Under the pieces are notes generated by a model. The model had not been told where the DNA came from, ran no database searches, and was given only the letters and a program-made list of their open reading frames with translations. Positions 32,403-42,936 of a DNA stretch of 64,000 nucleotides are shown here, piece by piece. The DNA comes from Amorphophallus konjac (Eukaryota > Streptophyta > Magnoliopsida > Alismatales > Araceae). Position 1 is the stretch's first letter, and every line of letters begins with the position of its first letter. A program made the translations under genes and the position numbers. The stretch lies in assembly GCA_022559845.1 (NCBI GenBank), contig JAHNEJ010001808.1:1-64000 (forward strand). The letters run 5' to 3'.

Positions 32403-33540
32403 GAAGATGAACTAGACCTAATGAGCCTAATCTGTCAAAAAGATGCAAATGATGACACTGTGCAACATACAATGGAGGAGAGAGATGAGAAAAGAATCAA
32501 CCAATTACCCAAACAAATTCCAAATGATGCGTGAAGATTTTTTTATAAGTTCTCTTCTAGGACCTTAGTGGATTAATTAAAATGTGAATTCACTCGACCA
32601 CAAGGTACCTAAACAGGGTAAGAATGGAAAATTGGCTGACTCTAAAGGACTCTCTCTCTCATGAATGCAGACCCTAGACTGGGGGTGATACGGTACAACC
32701 TGCCCGGCGTCTGTGTGGGAATCCACGGCTCACGGGGGCTTACGGAGGTCCTCGGCAAGGTCCCCTAGTCGGCTCCAAGGAATATGGAGACGAGAGGAAA
32801 CTCTACCTCGGTAGGAATGCAACTACTATGAGAAGAGATGGATGCTCCTATGCGCACCGGAGTGCATGCACAATCTAACCTAGCAACTATCAATCAATGA
32901 TCAAGCATACATATAAGCGATAAAGAAAATGATGATGCAACGATGGTAAGAGAGCAGGGGGGAGATCAACAAGTAGCACCACGAGCAGCCAATCGCATGG
33001 AATATGACAATCAAAATAGACCGTGAGTGCACTGTGGCACCAGATGAACGGTCCTGCTGCGACCGCTCAAACAGTAAAACGGTCTGTATGGGATCGTATA
33101 ATCCAGGGAGAAAACATCAGACGAGCCGTGGAATAATCACAGAATGCTGAAAATACGAGGCAGCAGTGACAGGAGAATACCAGAAGAACGGTCTATCCCA
33201 AACCGCGTAATCTTCTGAACGGTCTTCAATCAGCCGCGTGCCTGCAATCAAAACACAGTAAAGCGTACCTGTGCCGAAGATATGGACGGCTAGATTCCAG
33301 CCGCTCAAAACGATGGACGGTATACTATGCACCATGTGAAACAGGGAACAGAAGCGGGACTGGCTCTGATCGCAGAGGATGGACGGTGGAGTATCAGCCG
33401 CTCCTGAAGATGGACGGCTCTAGGAGAACCGCACACGTCCCAGAAGGCAAAAATCGCATCCAACCTGCAAATCACTCCAGGAAGAAAACTTGCACAACGA
33501 AAGGGGGTCAGCAACTCAAAAACACGATGGGCATTAGTTG
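32403..33540 (-). other. T3 5' leader with conserved segment and palindromes
   Basis: No gene. 32685-32870 (GGTACAACCTGCCCGGCGTC ... CACCGGAGTGCATG) resembles a segment of T8 (52888-53085). 33040-33430 carries inverted repeats of the ACGGTC...GACCGC type, for example GGACGGCTAG...CAGCCGCTC. Confidence 0.65.
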
Positions 33541-33557
33541 TCCCACCGTGATCGCCA
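33541..33557 (-). other. T3 candidate primer binding site
   Basis: Minus strand TGGCGATCACGGTGGGA, 11 nt inside the 5' LTR end. The TGGCG start is usual for Tat primer sites, but I cannot name the tRNA with confidence. A similar string is also present within the LTRs (24531-24545, 33670-33684). Confidence 0.55.
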
Positions 33558-33568
33558 CAAAAGAGGGG

Positions 33569-35285
33569 TGTAGATATATTTTTCTCCTCTACTAAAGATC
33601 AATGCCTTGTGAATAGACCAATATGCAATGGACAAATGGAGACAATCAGAGGAGAATAGAAAACAAATGACCGTGATCGCCACCAGGGTGCCGTACGTGA
33701 TGAACACGCCGTACCTTGGAAAGGGAGGGCGTACTCGCCTAAGTTGCAGCGCTAGAGAGACAAACGGTTCTTGACGAACCGCCTACACGTTGCACGGTCT
33801 TACGATAGACCGCCTGAGTACGTTGAAGAAGGTGCGGGAGGAACTACTGCTGGATGACGAACGGCTTCCTGTTGACCGCTCTAACAGGACGAACGGCCCT
33901 ATCAGAACCGCACGTACGGTTGAACGGCTTCAATTTAACTGCACAAGTCTTCCACGCAGTAAGTTGCAAGGGGTCCAACCTCCACCCTCTCCGGCCGGCC
34001 AGAGGGGATGGGCCTCGTGCTGATGATTGCTGACCTGCAAAACAACGTAAGAAACACACAAGGAAAACCTAAATTAGAACTGGACAATGTAGTAAATGTC
34101 AAAGTAGAAAAAGGTGAACATGAACAAATGGAAAGGAGGATACCTGGGGGGTTTTAAACCCCTAGGGTGACAAAAACGTGGGTGGATGTGTGCATGGTAA
34201 TGAGAAAGAAAGGGGGATATAAGAAGGAAGTGATGCATGCAATGAAAAGAAAGTGTCGAAAGCTATGAAACGAAAAGACTCAAAAATCGAACTACTCCCT
34301 GAACCGGAGGCTTGTATGGACATAGAAAGCCTCCCTCCTTGGTGCTAGGTCGCTCAAGAATGCGGCAAGGCTTCGCCGTCGACCAATATCTCCCCCCCCT
34401 TTTCAAGTCCGGCCTTTAGGGTCTATTCATAGAGCCTAGAAAACTAGCCCCGAAATCAGGGTTTAGAGCCATTTTCGGGATGAGATTATTAAAGATAAAT
34501 CGTAGATAATATCATTATCTATCGTCCAGTCGAAACGACAACTAAAATGGTTAATTGTCCACAGAGATATTGACAAAAGAAGTTGGGGATAAAATCATGG
34601 ATAAAAGGATCAAAATCTGTTGAAATTCAGCAACCGATAAGATGAACGGTCTTACGATAGACCGCTAAACCGATGGGCGGTTCACTTTTGACCATCCAAA
34701 CCCGTCGGTGGAAATTCAGATAATCAGAAAATCAACCCAATTATCGCTCGAACTGACCGAAACGTCCGCCGTTAGACCCTCACAGATGAACGGTTCCTAG
34801 GAGACCGTTCCATAGTAGAGCGGCTATTGATCAACCATTTTAGACCTGTCGGTGATAATTGGATAATTGGATAATTATCTGAACAAACCTCCAAGCGCAG
34901 GACTCTGAGTGATGAGCGGTCAGATGTCGTCCGTTCATTGCATTTGAACGGCCATATCAGGACCGTATAAATGCCTGTCGGTGGTAATTCAGAAAATCAA
35001 CCAAAATACCCCAAAATATATGGATGGTCCTTATTAAACCGCACATTAGTAGTGCGGCCAGGAATGAACCGTGCAGTCATGTGGATGTTGAAACTCAATG
35101 AAAAGTCCAAAACCACGGCCCAATAAGCCCTGAATCGACCTGGACTTAACCAAGGAGGGAGGCAACCCCTAAATTGGCCCAAAGCATGCCTGAAAAAGCC
35201 CCAACGAGCGACGGGCAACTCGAGGCATCAACAAAAGGGAGTAAGAGAAACGATTCAACTTATCGGCATAAAACGGGTGTCAACA
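33569..35285 (-). repeat. T3 right (5') LTR with 261-bp intron-like segment
   Basis: Direct counterpart of 24427-25883. Starts TGTTGACACCCG (35285 leftward) and ends ATCTACA (33569). Longer because it retains 34035-34295. TATA box degraded at about 34420. It interrupts the DUF7745-like gene of T2 at 35285/35286. Confidence 0.9.
34035..34295 (-). other. Putative LTR intron (present in the T3 5' LTR only)
   Basis: Minus strand: donor GGGA|GTAGTTCGATTTTTG at 34295, acceptor TTACGTTGTTTTGCAG|GTCAGC ending at 34035. The left LTR reads GGGAGTAAGC across the junction, which equals the spliced product apart from one base. T2 has donor GGGA|GTACTTTGATTTC and acceptor TACGTTCTTTGGCAG|GTTTAC at the same LTR positions. 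Inferred to be spliced in the 5' leader of the transcript, about 100 nt after the start site. Confidence 0.65.
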
Positions 35286-36650
35286 GTAGCCACGGCGTGC
35301 TTCGTCATTCTCTTTCACTTCCTCTTGCCACGGATGCACCTTACTGATCTCCCACCTGGTCAGCGCGTTCCGAACTGCTCTTTCATCGTCCTCGGTCCCC
35401 ATCTTCCTAGGTAGACAGGGAGGGTAGTGTAATAGTGCAGGAACTTCTATCCGAGGTAGTCCGATCTGAAGATGGCACCGGTGCGGGTTGTAGATCGCCA
35501 TGGTAGTATTTCCCACTAGCTGATGGTCCAGGCCTTGACGCCGCAGTATTCTAAGCAAAGTGCTCCGAAGGATTCTTGGTCGCATGATGAATTTCTCTAT
35601 TGGCAAAGTGTTGAGGAAGAGGCGCCATTCATCCCGTGTTTTCTTGTCCGTCGTCTTGCATTCAACCTGAGAAGAAAATCTACAGGCACCACCAATCAAG
35701 AACAAAGGGTGGCTCCCAAAGATCCGGCTAGCAGAAGTTATATCTTCCTTGGGTTGGAATTTGACTCTCACTCCCATCCAACACTCAAGGAGTATCATGG
35801 AACCGAATAGAGGTCCCCCTAAGCAAGCGGAGCTTAGTCCTTCATAAAGGTATGAGAGGATCGCTTGAGAGATGGACATACCCCGCCACAACCCGCTAAT
35901 AATGCTGAGATTTTGGGTATCTAAGAGGTGGTCGGTAGTGGTGAAAAGGAAGACTCCGCATAAGCAAACCGACACTGCCTTGACTATTACTTCATGTCTC
36001 TCCCACTTGTTCTTGCAATGAGAGACTATCCACTGTGCCATGGGTATTAAGTGAATGTGGTGCGGGCTGATCATGGTCCTCACGTCCGTTGGATTGTGAA
36101 TGAAATCGCTCAAGATCAAGGACGGGTCAATAGGTTCCACCGTATAGCAAACTAGGTCTTCATCCCCCACATTAGTCTTAGGAAGGGCTAGGTAGGTTTC
36201 TACCTCCTCTAATAGGACTGAAGCTTCAAAGGAAGGGAAGATGAAGGTGTGTGTTTGAGGATGCCACAATTCTATGAGAGCTGAAATGCTTGGCCAATCT
36301 AAAGATAATTTCTGAAGGTTCTTGCCTAAGACCAATAAAGGTTGGAGGTGCCATGCCCTAAGGATTGCTAAGACTTCTAAAGGGAGTTCTTTGATCATGG
36401 GAGCCACCCACTTCAAGTTGGAGTAGCATCTTGGACCGGGAAGAGGCTAGAAGAAGAAGAAGAGATTATAAGAAGTTGAAGTGCAGAATTATTGAACTTT
36501 TGAACCATTAGAACTTACCACCCTTTGAGCACTTGAGCTCATATGCTTGGGGATTGATGTCAGCCTTCGCAACTCCTCATGCTCTTTCCTCGCCGCTCTA
36601 GGTCCAGTGTAGACCTCCTCCATGGCCATCACTTCGAAGCTTCTCTTCAT
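35286..36650 (-). pseudogene. Antisense PMD/DUF7745-like gene of T2, 3' end cut by T3
   Basis: Exon 1 36650-36519 (44 codons, MKRSFEVMAMEEVYTGPRAA) ends at GTAAGT; exon 2 starts at 36446 after TTCTAG (PLPGPRCYSNLKWVAPMIKE), phase 0 as in the T1 gene. Core WHPQTHTFIFPSFEA, LLEEVETYLALPK, GGPLFGSMILLECWMGV, HRCHLQIGLPR. The frame is intact to 35286, where the T3 LTR starts; the last codons to a stop at 35280 come from the LTR. T1's paralogue suggests that about 20 residues are missing. Function unknown; same superfamily as plant mobile domains by its THTF and LEEVE pattern (recalled, not searched). Confidence 0.8.
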
Positions 36651-36886
36651 GGTGTTTATGCCCTTAGGAGAGGTTCTTCAGCCCTTGTAGCAGAAAATTA
36701 AGGAAAGCTACGATTTTTTGCAGAATCCCCAGGTTTTAAAGGCTTGCTTTTGGCTCTAGGGTGATAAGGTTTGGGTTAGAAGACCTTATCTTAAGTCCGA
36801 AGAGAGTTCTAGTGTGGATTGAGGGTTTCTTATCTCGGGTTTTGCCTCTCACGGCGCAATCCGTCTCGGAGTACACCTCGTTCTCT

Positions 36887-37345
36887 GATGGTCTATCGTA
36901 GGACCGTCACTTATATCTGACGCACCAATTCTGGGCCGTCACATTTTATGTGGGTTTCTTTTGGCCCAATCTCGTTCTGTCAAGCCTGACGGTCTGAGCT
37001 ATGACCGTTACCTTCTGTGACGCATGGACCCTAAGCCGTCACATTTTCTGCCATTCAGTCTTGGCTTCTCCTTCGCTCGATCATTTCTGACGGTCTGGTT
37101 ATGCCCGTTACTTGGCTCTGACGCATGGTCTTTAAGCCGTCACATTTTCTGCACGCTACTTCAATCCAACATTGTTCTGTTGTCCATAACGGTCTGGCTC
37201 TGGCCGTTACATCATTCTGACGCTCCCCAGTGCACCGTCACATTTCCTGCACATCAATTTGTAGTCTGGCCTCCGTCATCCCTGACGGCCCTACGTTAGT
37301 GCGTTACATAACTCTGATGCGTCTTGCGTAGACCGTCACATTCTC
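36887..37345 (+). repeat. T2 palindrome array: 100-bp tandem repeat x 5
   Basis: Repeat starts at about 36887, 36988, 37089, 37188 and 37284. Each holds two hairpins: (G/A)ACGGTCT...(G)CCGTTAC and TCTGACGC...GCCGTCACATTTTCTG. It begins about 240 bp upstream of the DUF7745-like gene start (36650) and so occupies its likely promoter. Confidence 0.88.
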
Positions 37346-37349
37346 TGCT

Positions 37350-37660
37350 GCTGGATTTGTGCTATTCCTTTCTGCCTGTGGTCCTTCATTTACACATATC
37401 TCGTTCCATTTACATGACTTCAGTCATCCCCTTCATGCCATTTTCACACATTTCCACATGCATTTCTATTTCATTCCATCATACATTTACAAATATTTTA
37501 TTCACACCTTCATGCCATCTATCCACGCTTCCATTCATTCACATCCACATCCATTCCATTTCATCTGCATTCCATTCACGCATGCATTCATTCACATAAA
37601 CCAACAAAAACACAAAAAAAGAATCTGCATTCATTTCCATTTATATAAGTCATGTACAAG
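37350..37660 (+). repeat. Low-complexity CATTC-rich stretch
   Basis: Degenerate CATTTCCATTCA-like words (37380-37600) downstream of the antisense PMD gene. It gives open frames by chance in two plus-strand frames. Position matches the hypervariable zones of T1 and T3. Confidence 0.7.
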
Positions 37661-37716
37661 TAAGAAGGAAAAACAAAAAAATAAGCTCACTCGGCCGGCT
37701 TGTCTCCCGAGCCGCC

Positions 37717-40675
37717 CTAGTCATCACCATCCTCGGGTCTCCTGGCCGGTGGCGCTATGGAGGCACTCTCCTCCTGCTGTCCCCTCTCTGCCCTCTCGTT
37801 CCTCCGCTGATCGGAGGAGCTGGCCAGGAAATCTGCTACTGAGCCACTCGGGGCAACGCTCCTCCGTGCCCCGCTTTGGGAGGTCCTCCGCTCCGATCCT
37901 CGACCCATCATCCTTACTGTGCGCTCCATCATCAGCAGTTCGATCTTCAACTCGAAGATCTGACGCCGTGTCTCTCGGGCCTCGGTCCGGTAGCGCTCCA
38001 AGTCCGCTGTCCCAGTCCGGAGTCTCTCCACCTCGGCTCGTGCCTGAGCCAGCTCTGTCCGGAGTCGCTCTGCCTCCGGTCATCTTCGCTCTGCCTCCGC
38101 TCGAGCGTGCTCCGCTTCGGCCACTGCTGTGGTCAGCTCTCTCGCCTGCAGTTTGCATTTTGCATTGTCAGGATATTAAGCATTTGCATAAATCAAAAGC
38201 ATTTAGATCTAAAGAAGCATTTAGTTTCTTACCCGCTCCGCGAGGGTGGCCTCCGCCTCCTCGGCCCGAGCGACCGCTCGAGCAAACTCGGCATCCCGCT
38301 TAGCTCTGCCCCCCGACAGGCTGTGATGAAGATGACGGGGCATCCGGTCTGGCTCTTTGGGCTCCTTCAGCCCGCTGCATTTAGAGATAGTCAGTCACAT
38401 TCGCATAACTTGCATCATAAGCATAAATCATTTAAGTCTCAGGTTTTAGAATCTTACCAGAAGCTTTAGGGCGGTCCGGTACTCATCCCGCTGCTGGATG
38501 GTAGCGTGGAGTAGCCCCTCGAGCTCGACTATCCTTCCCTCAGGGTCTAGCTGCATTTAGAAAGCATATGAGTCAGTGCATATAGGAAATTTTCATATAA
38601 AAGCATGCAGAGATAGGGTTTAGAAGTTCATACCGGTCGTCGGGTACCTCGGTACACCTGGTCCCCGTACCGCCGGGCGAAGGCTTTCAAGTACGCCTCA
38701 TCGCTCTCGGCCCGCTCCTTTACCGCCCGACCTCTCTTGTTCCAATCATGGACGTATTTTGCCTTACGGACGCACCAATCCACATTGCCGCTAATCCCCT
38801 TTGATGACTTGCCCGGGCGTTTGTCGTCTCGGCGTGGGAAGGTCACCTCTAGATGGTGTAGTCCCCGGGTCCGCAAAATCAAGCGGTAGTGGAGTGGCTC
38901 GATGACGTTGATGCAGTGCAACCACACGTCTCAACCACGGTATGATAGGGCTGTCTGGACCCATGGCTGTCCCTCGGTACTCTCATCCCGGTACGGGGTC
39001 CATCTCACATGGAAATCGTGTTAGTTAGTTTGTCAGCATTCATAAGCATTTAGAAGCATTCAAAGCATTTAGAGTTCTGGGCTTACCGCCGTATGCGGGA
39101 AAGAATCCAGCTCGTCCTGGATCGCCCGGGTCAATCGAGTGATCGACCCTAAGTCCCTGGCGACCACCCATCGTCTGGCGATCGGGATCCGCTCGGGGTG
39201 GAGTAATGTGCCTCTCCCTATTCCAGGGAGGTATATGAAGCTCCAGATCTGCATTTAGGAGTCATGTCAGTCATTTGCATTGCATTATCATTTGCATAAT
39301 AGAAAGCATTTAAGTCAAGTTTACCTGTAGAAAAGGCGAGAAGCCGCCCAGCATGGTCTGTTGGTCTGTCGTGCTGAGCGACTCGAACAGGAAGGCCAGG
39401 ACCGCTGCCCCCCATGCATACTTCCTGACTATGCCTAAGTCCTCGAGCAATGGCAGCAGTCTGCAGCTGATCACGTCTGCTCGGGTCGCGAATAGCATCT
39501 TCCCGAACAGTAGCATGAGGAACCGTCTCAGGACGCGATCTCCCTCCAGTCCTGCCTCCGCTGCCACATGTGAGCGCACCTGCTCTATCACTCGGCCTAT
39601 ATGCTCCTCAGGTAGCTCTCCCACTGCTATCGCTGCTCCTCTTAGCCCCAGGCTCTCCTGCAGTCTCGATCTCGAAAGCTGGGATGAAGTCTGGCCCGGT
39701 CTGATCAAATCCAAGCCTAGCAGCTCCTGGGCGAACTCCCTGTAATTCCCGTAAGTCCACCCGGTCACTACCGCCCCGTGGACCCTCAATCCCATAATCC
39801 GCGCTATGTCTTCCAGCGTGGGGATCATGTGGCCCCACGAGAAGATGAATGCTCTACTGATTGGATCCCATCTCTCGTGCAATGCGTATAGCAGCGGAGT
39901 ATCCATCCTGATCGCCTCGATGCTCAGCACCTTGGCGAATCCCATTGCTGCGAGTCGCTCTCTTTGGTAGTCGGGCAGTGCCTGGTAGACCGCCCGGATC
40001 TGAAGCCATGATATTCTTGTTCTTCTTTTTCCCTGCATGCATTTAGATCATAAGTTAGTCAATTGCATCATAAAAACATCGCATAACATTCATATAATAA
40101 AAACAAACAAAAAATTGAATAATTAAAAACCTAAAAATCAGTTCTGATCTCTGGTGATTGTGACGGCCCTGGGGTGGGGCGTCACACGGCTCTAACGCGC
40201 CAGGGGTGATGCGTTAGGCTCGTGACGGTCGCTGGAAGGACCGTCACGCTCTCTGCTAAAGGGCGTTCTCCCCTTTTGTTTCCCTTGGCTTCCCACTTTG
40301 GCCAAATGGCCTACATGTGTTCCTAATGGGTTCATAGACCCATTTTCTACCCCCCATTCGTCCATGCATACACTTAAAAACTCATAAAAATTAAAAATTG
40401 AAAATTAGGGTGAGTGGGCTTACCTCTCGGTCTTGGCCCCTCTTCCTCTTTTTTTCTTGTGCTTTGGGTTCTCCTTCGTCCTGGGGTGCTTCCCCTTGAT
40501 CCTCCTCAGCCGTTGGAGCCTCTTCTTCCGCCGTTGGCTCCCTCGTCGTCGTTTCTTCTTCCACGGGCGGTGGAACCACCTCTTGTTCAATCCGACGGTG
40601 GAGGCGTCGGATGGCCTTCCTCTTCGTCCCCTTTTCCCTTCTCTTCGGTGGCTGTGGGGCCTCGTCGCCGGCCAT
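37717..40675 (-). pseudogene. Antisense plant mobile domain (PMD) gene of T2
   Basis: Exons: 40675-40424 (acidic/basic head, 84 codons), 40032-39325 (PMD, 236 codons), 39248-39087 (54), 39008-38634 (125), 38550-38458 (31), 38374-38233, 38145-37717 (coiled coil). Introns are GT-AG, phase 0, with ATGCAG-type acceptors, as in T1. PMD landmarks: ERWDPISRAFIFSWGHMIPT, LEDIARIMGLRVHG, VWLHCINVIEPLHYRLIL. Relative to T1 it lacks one 63-bp coiled-coil exon. Damage: the acceptor of exon 4 is lost (CATGTG instead of AG), TGA at 38933-38931 and 38082-38080, and a frameshift in exon 6 (142 nt against 144 in T1). PMD proteins of the host act in transposon control; the role here is unknown. Confidence 0.85.
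40156..40260 (+). repeat. T2 palindrome array in intron 1 of the PMD gene
   Basis: Three consecutive units: TGACGGCCC...GGGGCGTCACA, TAACGCGCC...ATGCGTTA and TGACGGTCG...GGACCGTCACG. Same intron position as the T1 array at 10788-11285. Confidence 0.85.
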
Positions 40676-40797
40676 CCTCGTCGGTGGTCGCCGGTGGTCC
40701 TTGGTAGCTCTCGGTTGGGGTTTTTTGAGTGTTAGGGCGAATGAAGCATGAATGATGGCTTGTGACCGTTCGGTTTGTTTTTTTTGAACGCTCAGGA

Positions 40798-40965
40798 AAT
40801 GTGACGGTCTATCGCCAGACCGTTACATTCTCTGACGCGTCTTTCTTAGACCGTCAGGTCAGTTGAATTGTTTCATTGAAGAATTTGAACCGCCAATATC
40901 TAACGGTCCAGTCCTAGACCGTTACGTGGTGTGACGCACCATTTCTAAACCGTCACAGTTTGAAG
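40798..40965 (+). repeat. T2 palindrome array upstream of the PMD gene
   Basis: Two paired modules: TGACGGTCT...AGACCGTTACATTC with CTGACGCG...GACCGTCA, and TAACGGTCC...GACCGTTACG with TGACGCACC...ACCGTCACA. They lie 120-290 bp upstream of the antisense ATG at 40675. Confidence 0.85.
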
Positions 40966-41254
40966 ATTTCTTGATGAATAAAATGGCTTATTTGATGCTT
41001 GAATGATTGCATTTTCTGCCATGGCGCATATTATTAATGCTTTTCATGCGTACAAATGGTTATGCCTTGTTTCATGCTCAGATTAATTATCATTGGCTAA
41101 TCTTTTGTTCATGGATGAAGTTATGAACAACATCATGCTTTGCCATTCGTCAGGCAGGTAAGTCAGGTACAGTATCCCGAATCCTTTGTCCCTTTAATGC
41201 ATTACTATATGTTATCTATAATATATTATCTCGAGAACCGACTGGTCATTCATG

Positions 41255-41560
41255 TGTTCCAGGATCTGATGTTCCCCTTAAACAAAAATGATGATGATCT
41301 AGGTGCACATGTTTAATCATTGGATAGGCCGTTAGGTTGGAAAAATTTGGGGACGATGGTTCTATCTTGCACGCCGTGGTTGCAGATGGTGTCCTGACCC
41401 TGATTTCTCTGGTCTAGCAATATTATTCTCGAGTATCTTGTTATTTTATTCTTTCTTTGCATTCGTTTTGATGATTTCTTTATTTTAGCCCAGCATGCAT
41501 CATGCACATTCTTTGAGCATTCATGAATCTTCGTCTGTTCAAGGCATCTCAGTGATGGTG
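41255..41560 (+). other. T2 copy of the conserved non-coding block
   Basis: Contains GGATCTGATGTTCCCC, GGATAGGCCGTTAGGTTGG, GACGATGGTTCTATC, AATATTATTCTCGAG and AGCCCAGCATGCATCATG. The same words occur, inverted, in T3 (26340-26610) and partly in T1 (15475-15700). The rest of 40966-41946 shows no gene. Confidence 0.8.
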
Positions 41561-41946
41561 AATAGCTGTGTTCTTGATCTCGAATAAGGAGAATCATTCC
41601 ACTCTGAATTAGAAGGTTTTCTTTCGGTCTACTCGCTTGATTTGGTTAGCTGAAGATCACTGTCTGGAGTTTAGTTAGTTGTCTCTTTCCTTTCCGTTGC
41701 CTCCGGCGGCTAGCCGTGGTTTCCTTTCCTTAGTTGTTAGTTCCTCCAGACGTGCGTCATTTGGTCAGCTATTTCCTTGTGATTAGTTCGAAGTTTTCCA
41801 GAAAATTCCTGTCGCTGGTTGGTTAAGAACTGGTGTCGTTTGCCTTAACACCCGCTTTTCGGTCCATTCCGCTTCATTTCGCTTCATCTCCATGTTCCAT
41901 TTCACTTTCGCTTCACCTCCGCTCACTCCCCTGCAAAGAGGACGTT

Positions 41947-41959
41947 AAGGAGGGGCATC
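41947..41959 (+). other. T2 polypurine tract
   Basis: AAGGAGGGGCATC immediately before TGTTGACACCCG. Confidence 0.9.
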
Positions 41960-42173
41960 TGTTGACACCCGTTTTATGACCAATAAGTCGGGTCATCTCC
42001 TTGTTCATTCTATATGATGCTCCGAGTTGTTCACTCTTTCATTGAGCCTTCTTGATCAGTTGGAGGTTTATTTCATGGGTCTTGATTCCTTGGTTGGGTC
42101 TGATTCCTTGATTTCTTGCATTCGATAAAGCTTAGCAAGCTTTCCTTTTTAATCTTGGATCCTTATTGTCTCT

Positions 42174-42590
42174 AACGGTCTATTCCAGGCGCGTTACATT
42201 CCTCTGACGCATTAGCCCATGGCCGTTACATATTGAAGAGCCCTTACCCTCAAAGCTCTTATCCTTTGAATCCATTTTCTCTAACGGTCCAACACAGGGG
42301 CGTTGCATCTTTCTGACGCATCAGCCCATGACCGTTATATCTTGAGGAGTCCTAGAGCTTGAGGCCTCTATTCTAATCCTTATCCTTTTGCCTATCCGTT
42401 GTCTCTAACGGTCTGTCGGGAGATCGTTACATAATTGTGACGCGTTATCCCTCGACCGTTACCTTCATTCAGAGTCCAACTGTTTAGAACTTCTTCCCGT
42501 TGATCTTATCTTCTTAAGAGATAAGGTTGTGTGACGGTCTTCCTCTGGAGCGTTACATTCATGTGGCGGTCTGTCGTGCAGCCGTTACAT
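42174..42590 (+). repeat. T2 palindrome array in U3
   Basis: Four paired modules at about 42174, 42283, 42405 and 42530, each CTAACGGTCT...CGTTACAT followed by TGACGC...CCGTTACAT or a close variant. They end about 210 bp upstream of the TATA box. Confidence 0.88.
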
Positions 42591-42801
42591 CCAACAGAGA
42601 GTCCTAGCAGGTCTGGCTCCTTCTCTGCTACTCCGTGGTCGAGTTGAGAGTTTGATCTTGTGGTTTCTCTTCCAAATCTGATCCTCAGGACCTTCTGTTT
42701 ATTTCTAAGGACTCTTGGGAGTATTATCTTCAAGAGTTTGCTAAGAATCATCCTCCTTTTTAGCTAGATTATCCTCTGCTCGACCGGAGAGTTTGAGGGC
42801 C

Positions 42802-42808
42802 TATAAAT
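42802..42808 (+). promoter_or_regulatory. T2 LTR TATA box
   Basis: GGCCTATAAATAGAACCC. Resembles the T3 box (GGCTATATAAATAGACCC, minus strand) with similar flanks. Confidence 0.8.
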
Positions 42809-42936
42809 AGAACCCTTAACTTCATGGCCTAGAGAGGAGAAATCTGGAGTTTGCGTCGAAGTGCTGCCGCATTCTGGAGCCACATTCAACCAAGGAGAAT
42901 TGATTTTCTGCGTCCATCTGCATCTCAGTCAAGGGA

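Larger units (their letters stand above)
24427..35285 (-). mobile_element. T3: non-autonomous Tat-type element with gag and an orphan ORF, no pol
   Basis: Minus strand. 5' LTR 33569-35285, candidate primer site 33541-33557, leader, gag 32402 to about 30327, orphan ORF 30300-28744, long non-coding 3' part, polypurine tract 25884-25896, 3' LTR 24427-25883. No protease active site, RT or integrase motif on either strand. The 3' non-coding part is similar to that of T2, so T3 derives from a Tat relative. The flanks do not form a target duplication (see findings). Confidence 0.82.

Noticed and set aside
37359..38469. Plus-strand ORFs of 197-314 codons
   Set aside because: They run from the CATTC-rich repeat into the coiled-coil exons of the antisense PMD gene. 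The minus strand has matching splice sites and a paralogue in T1; these frames have neither.
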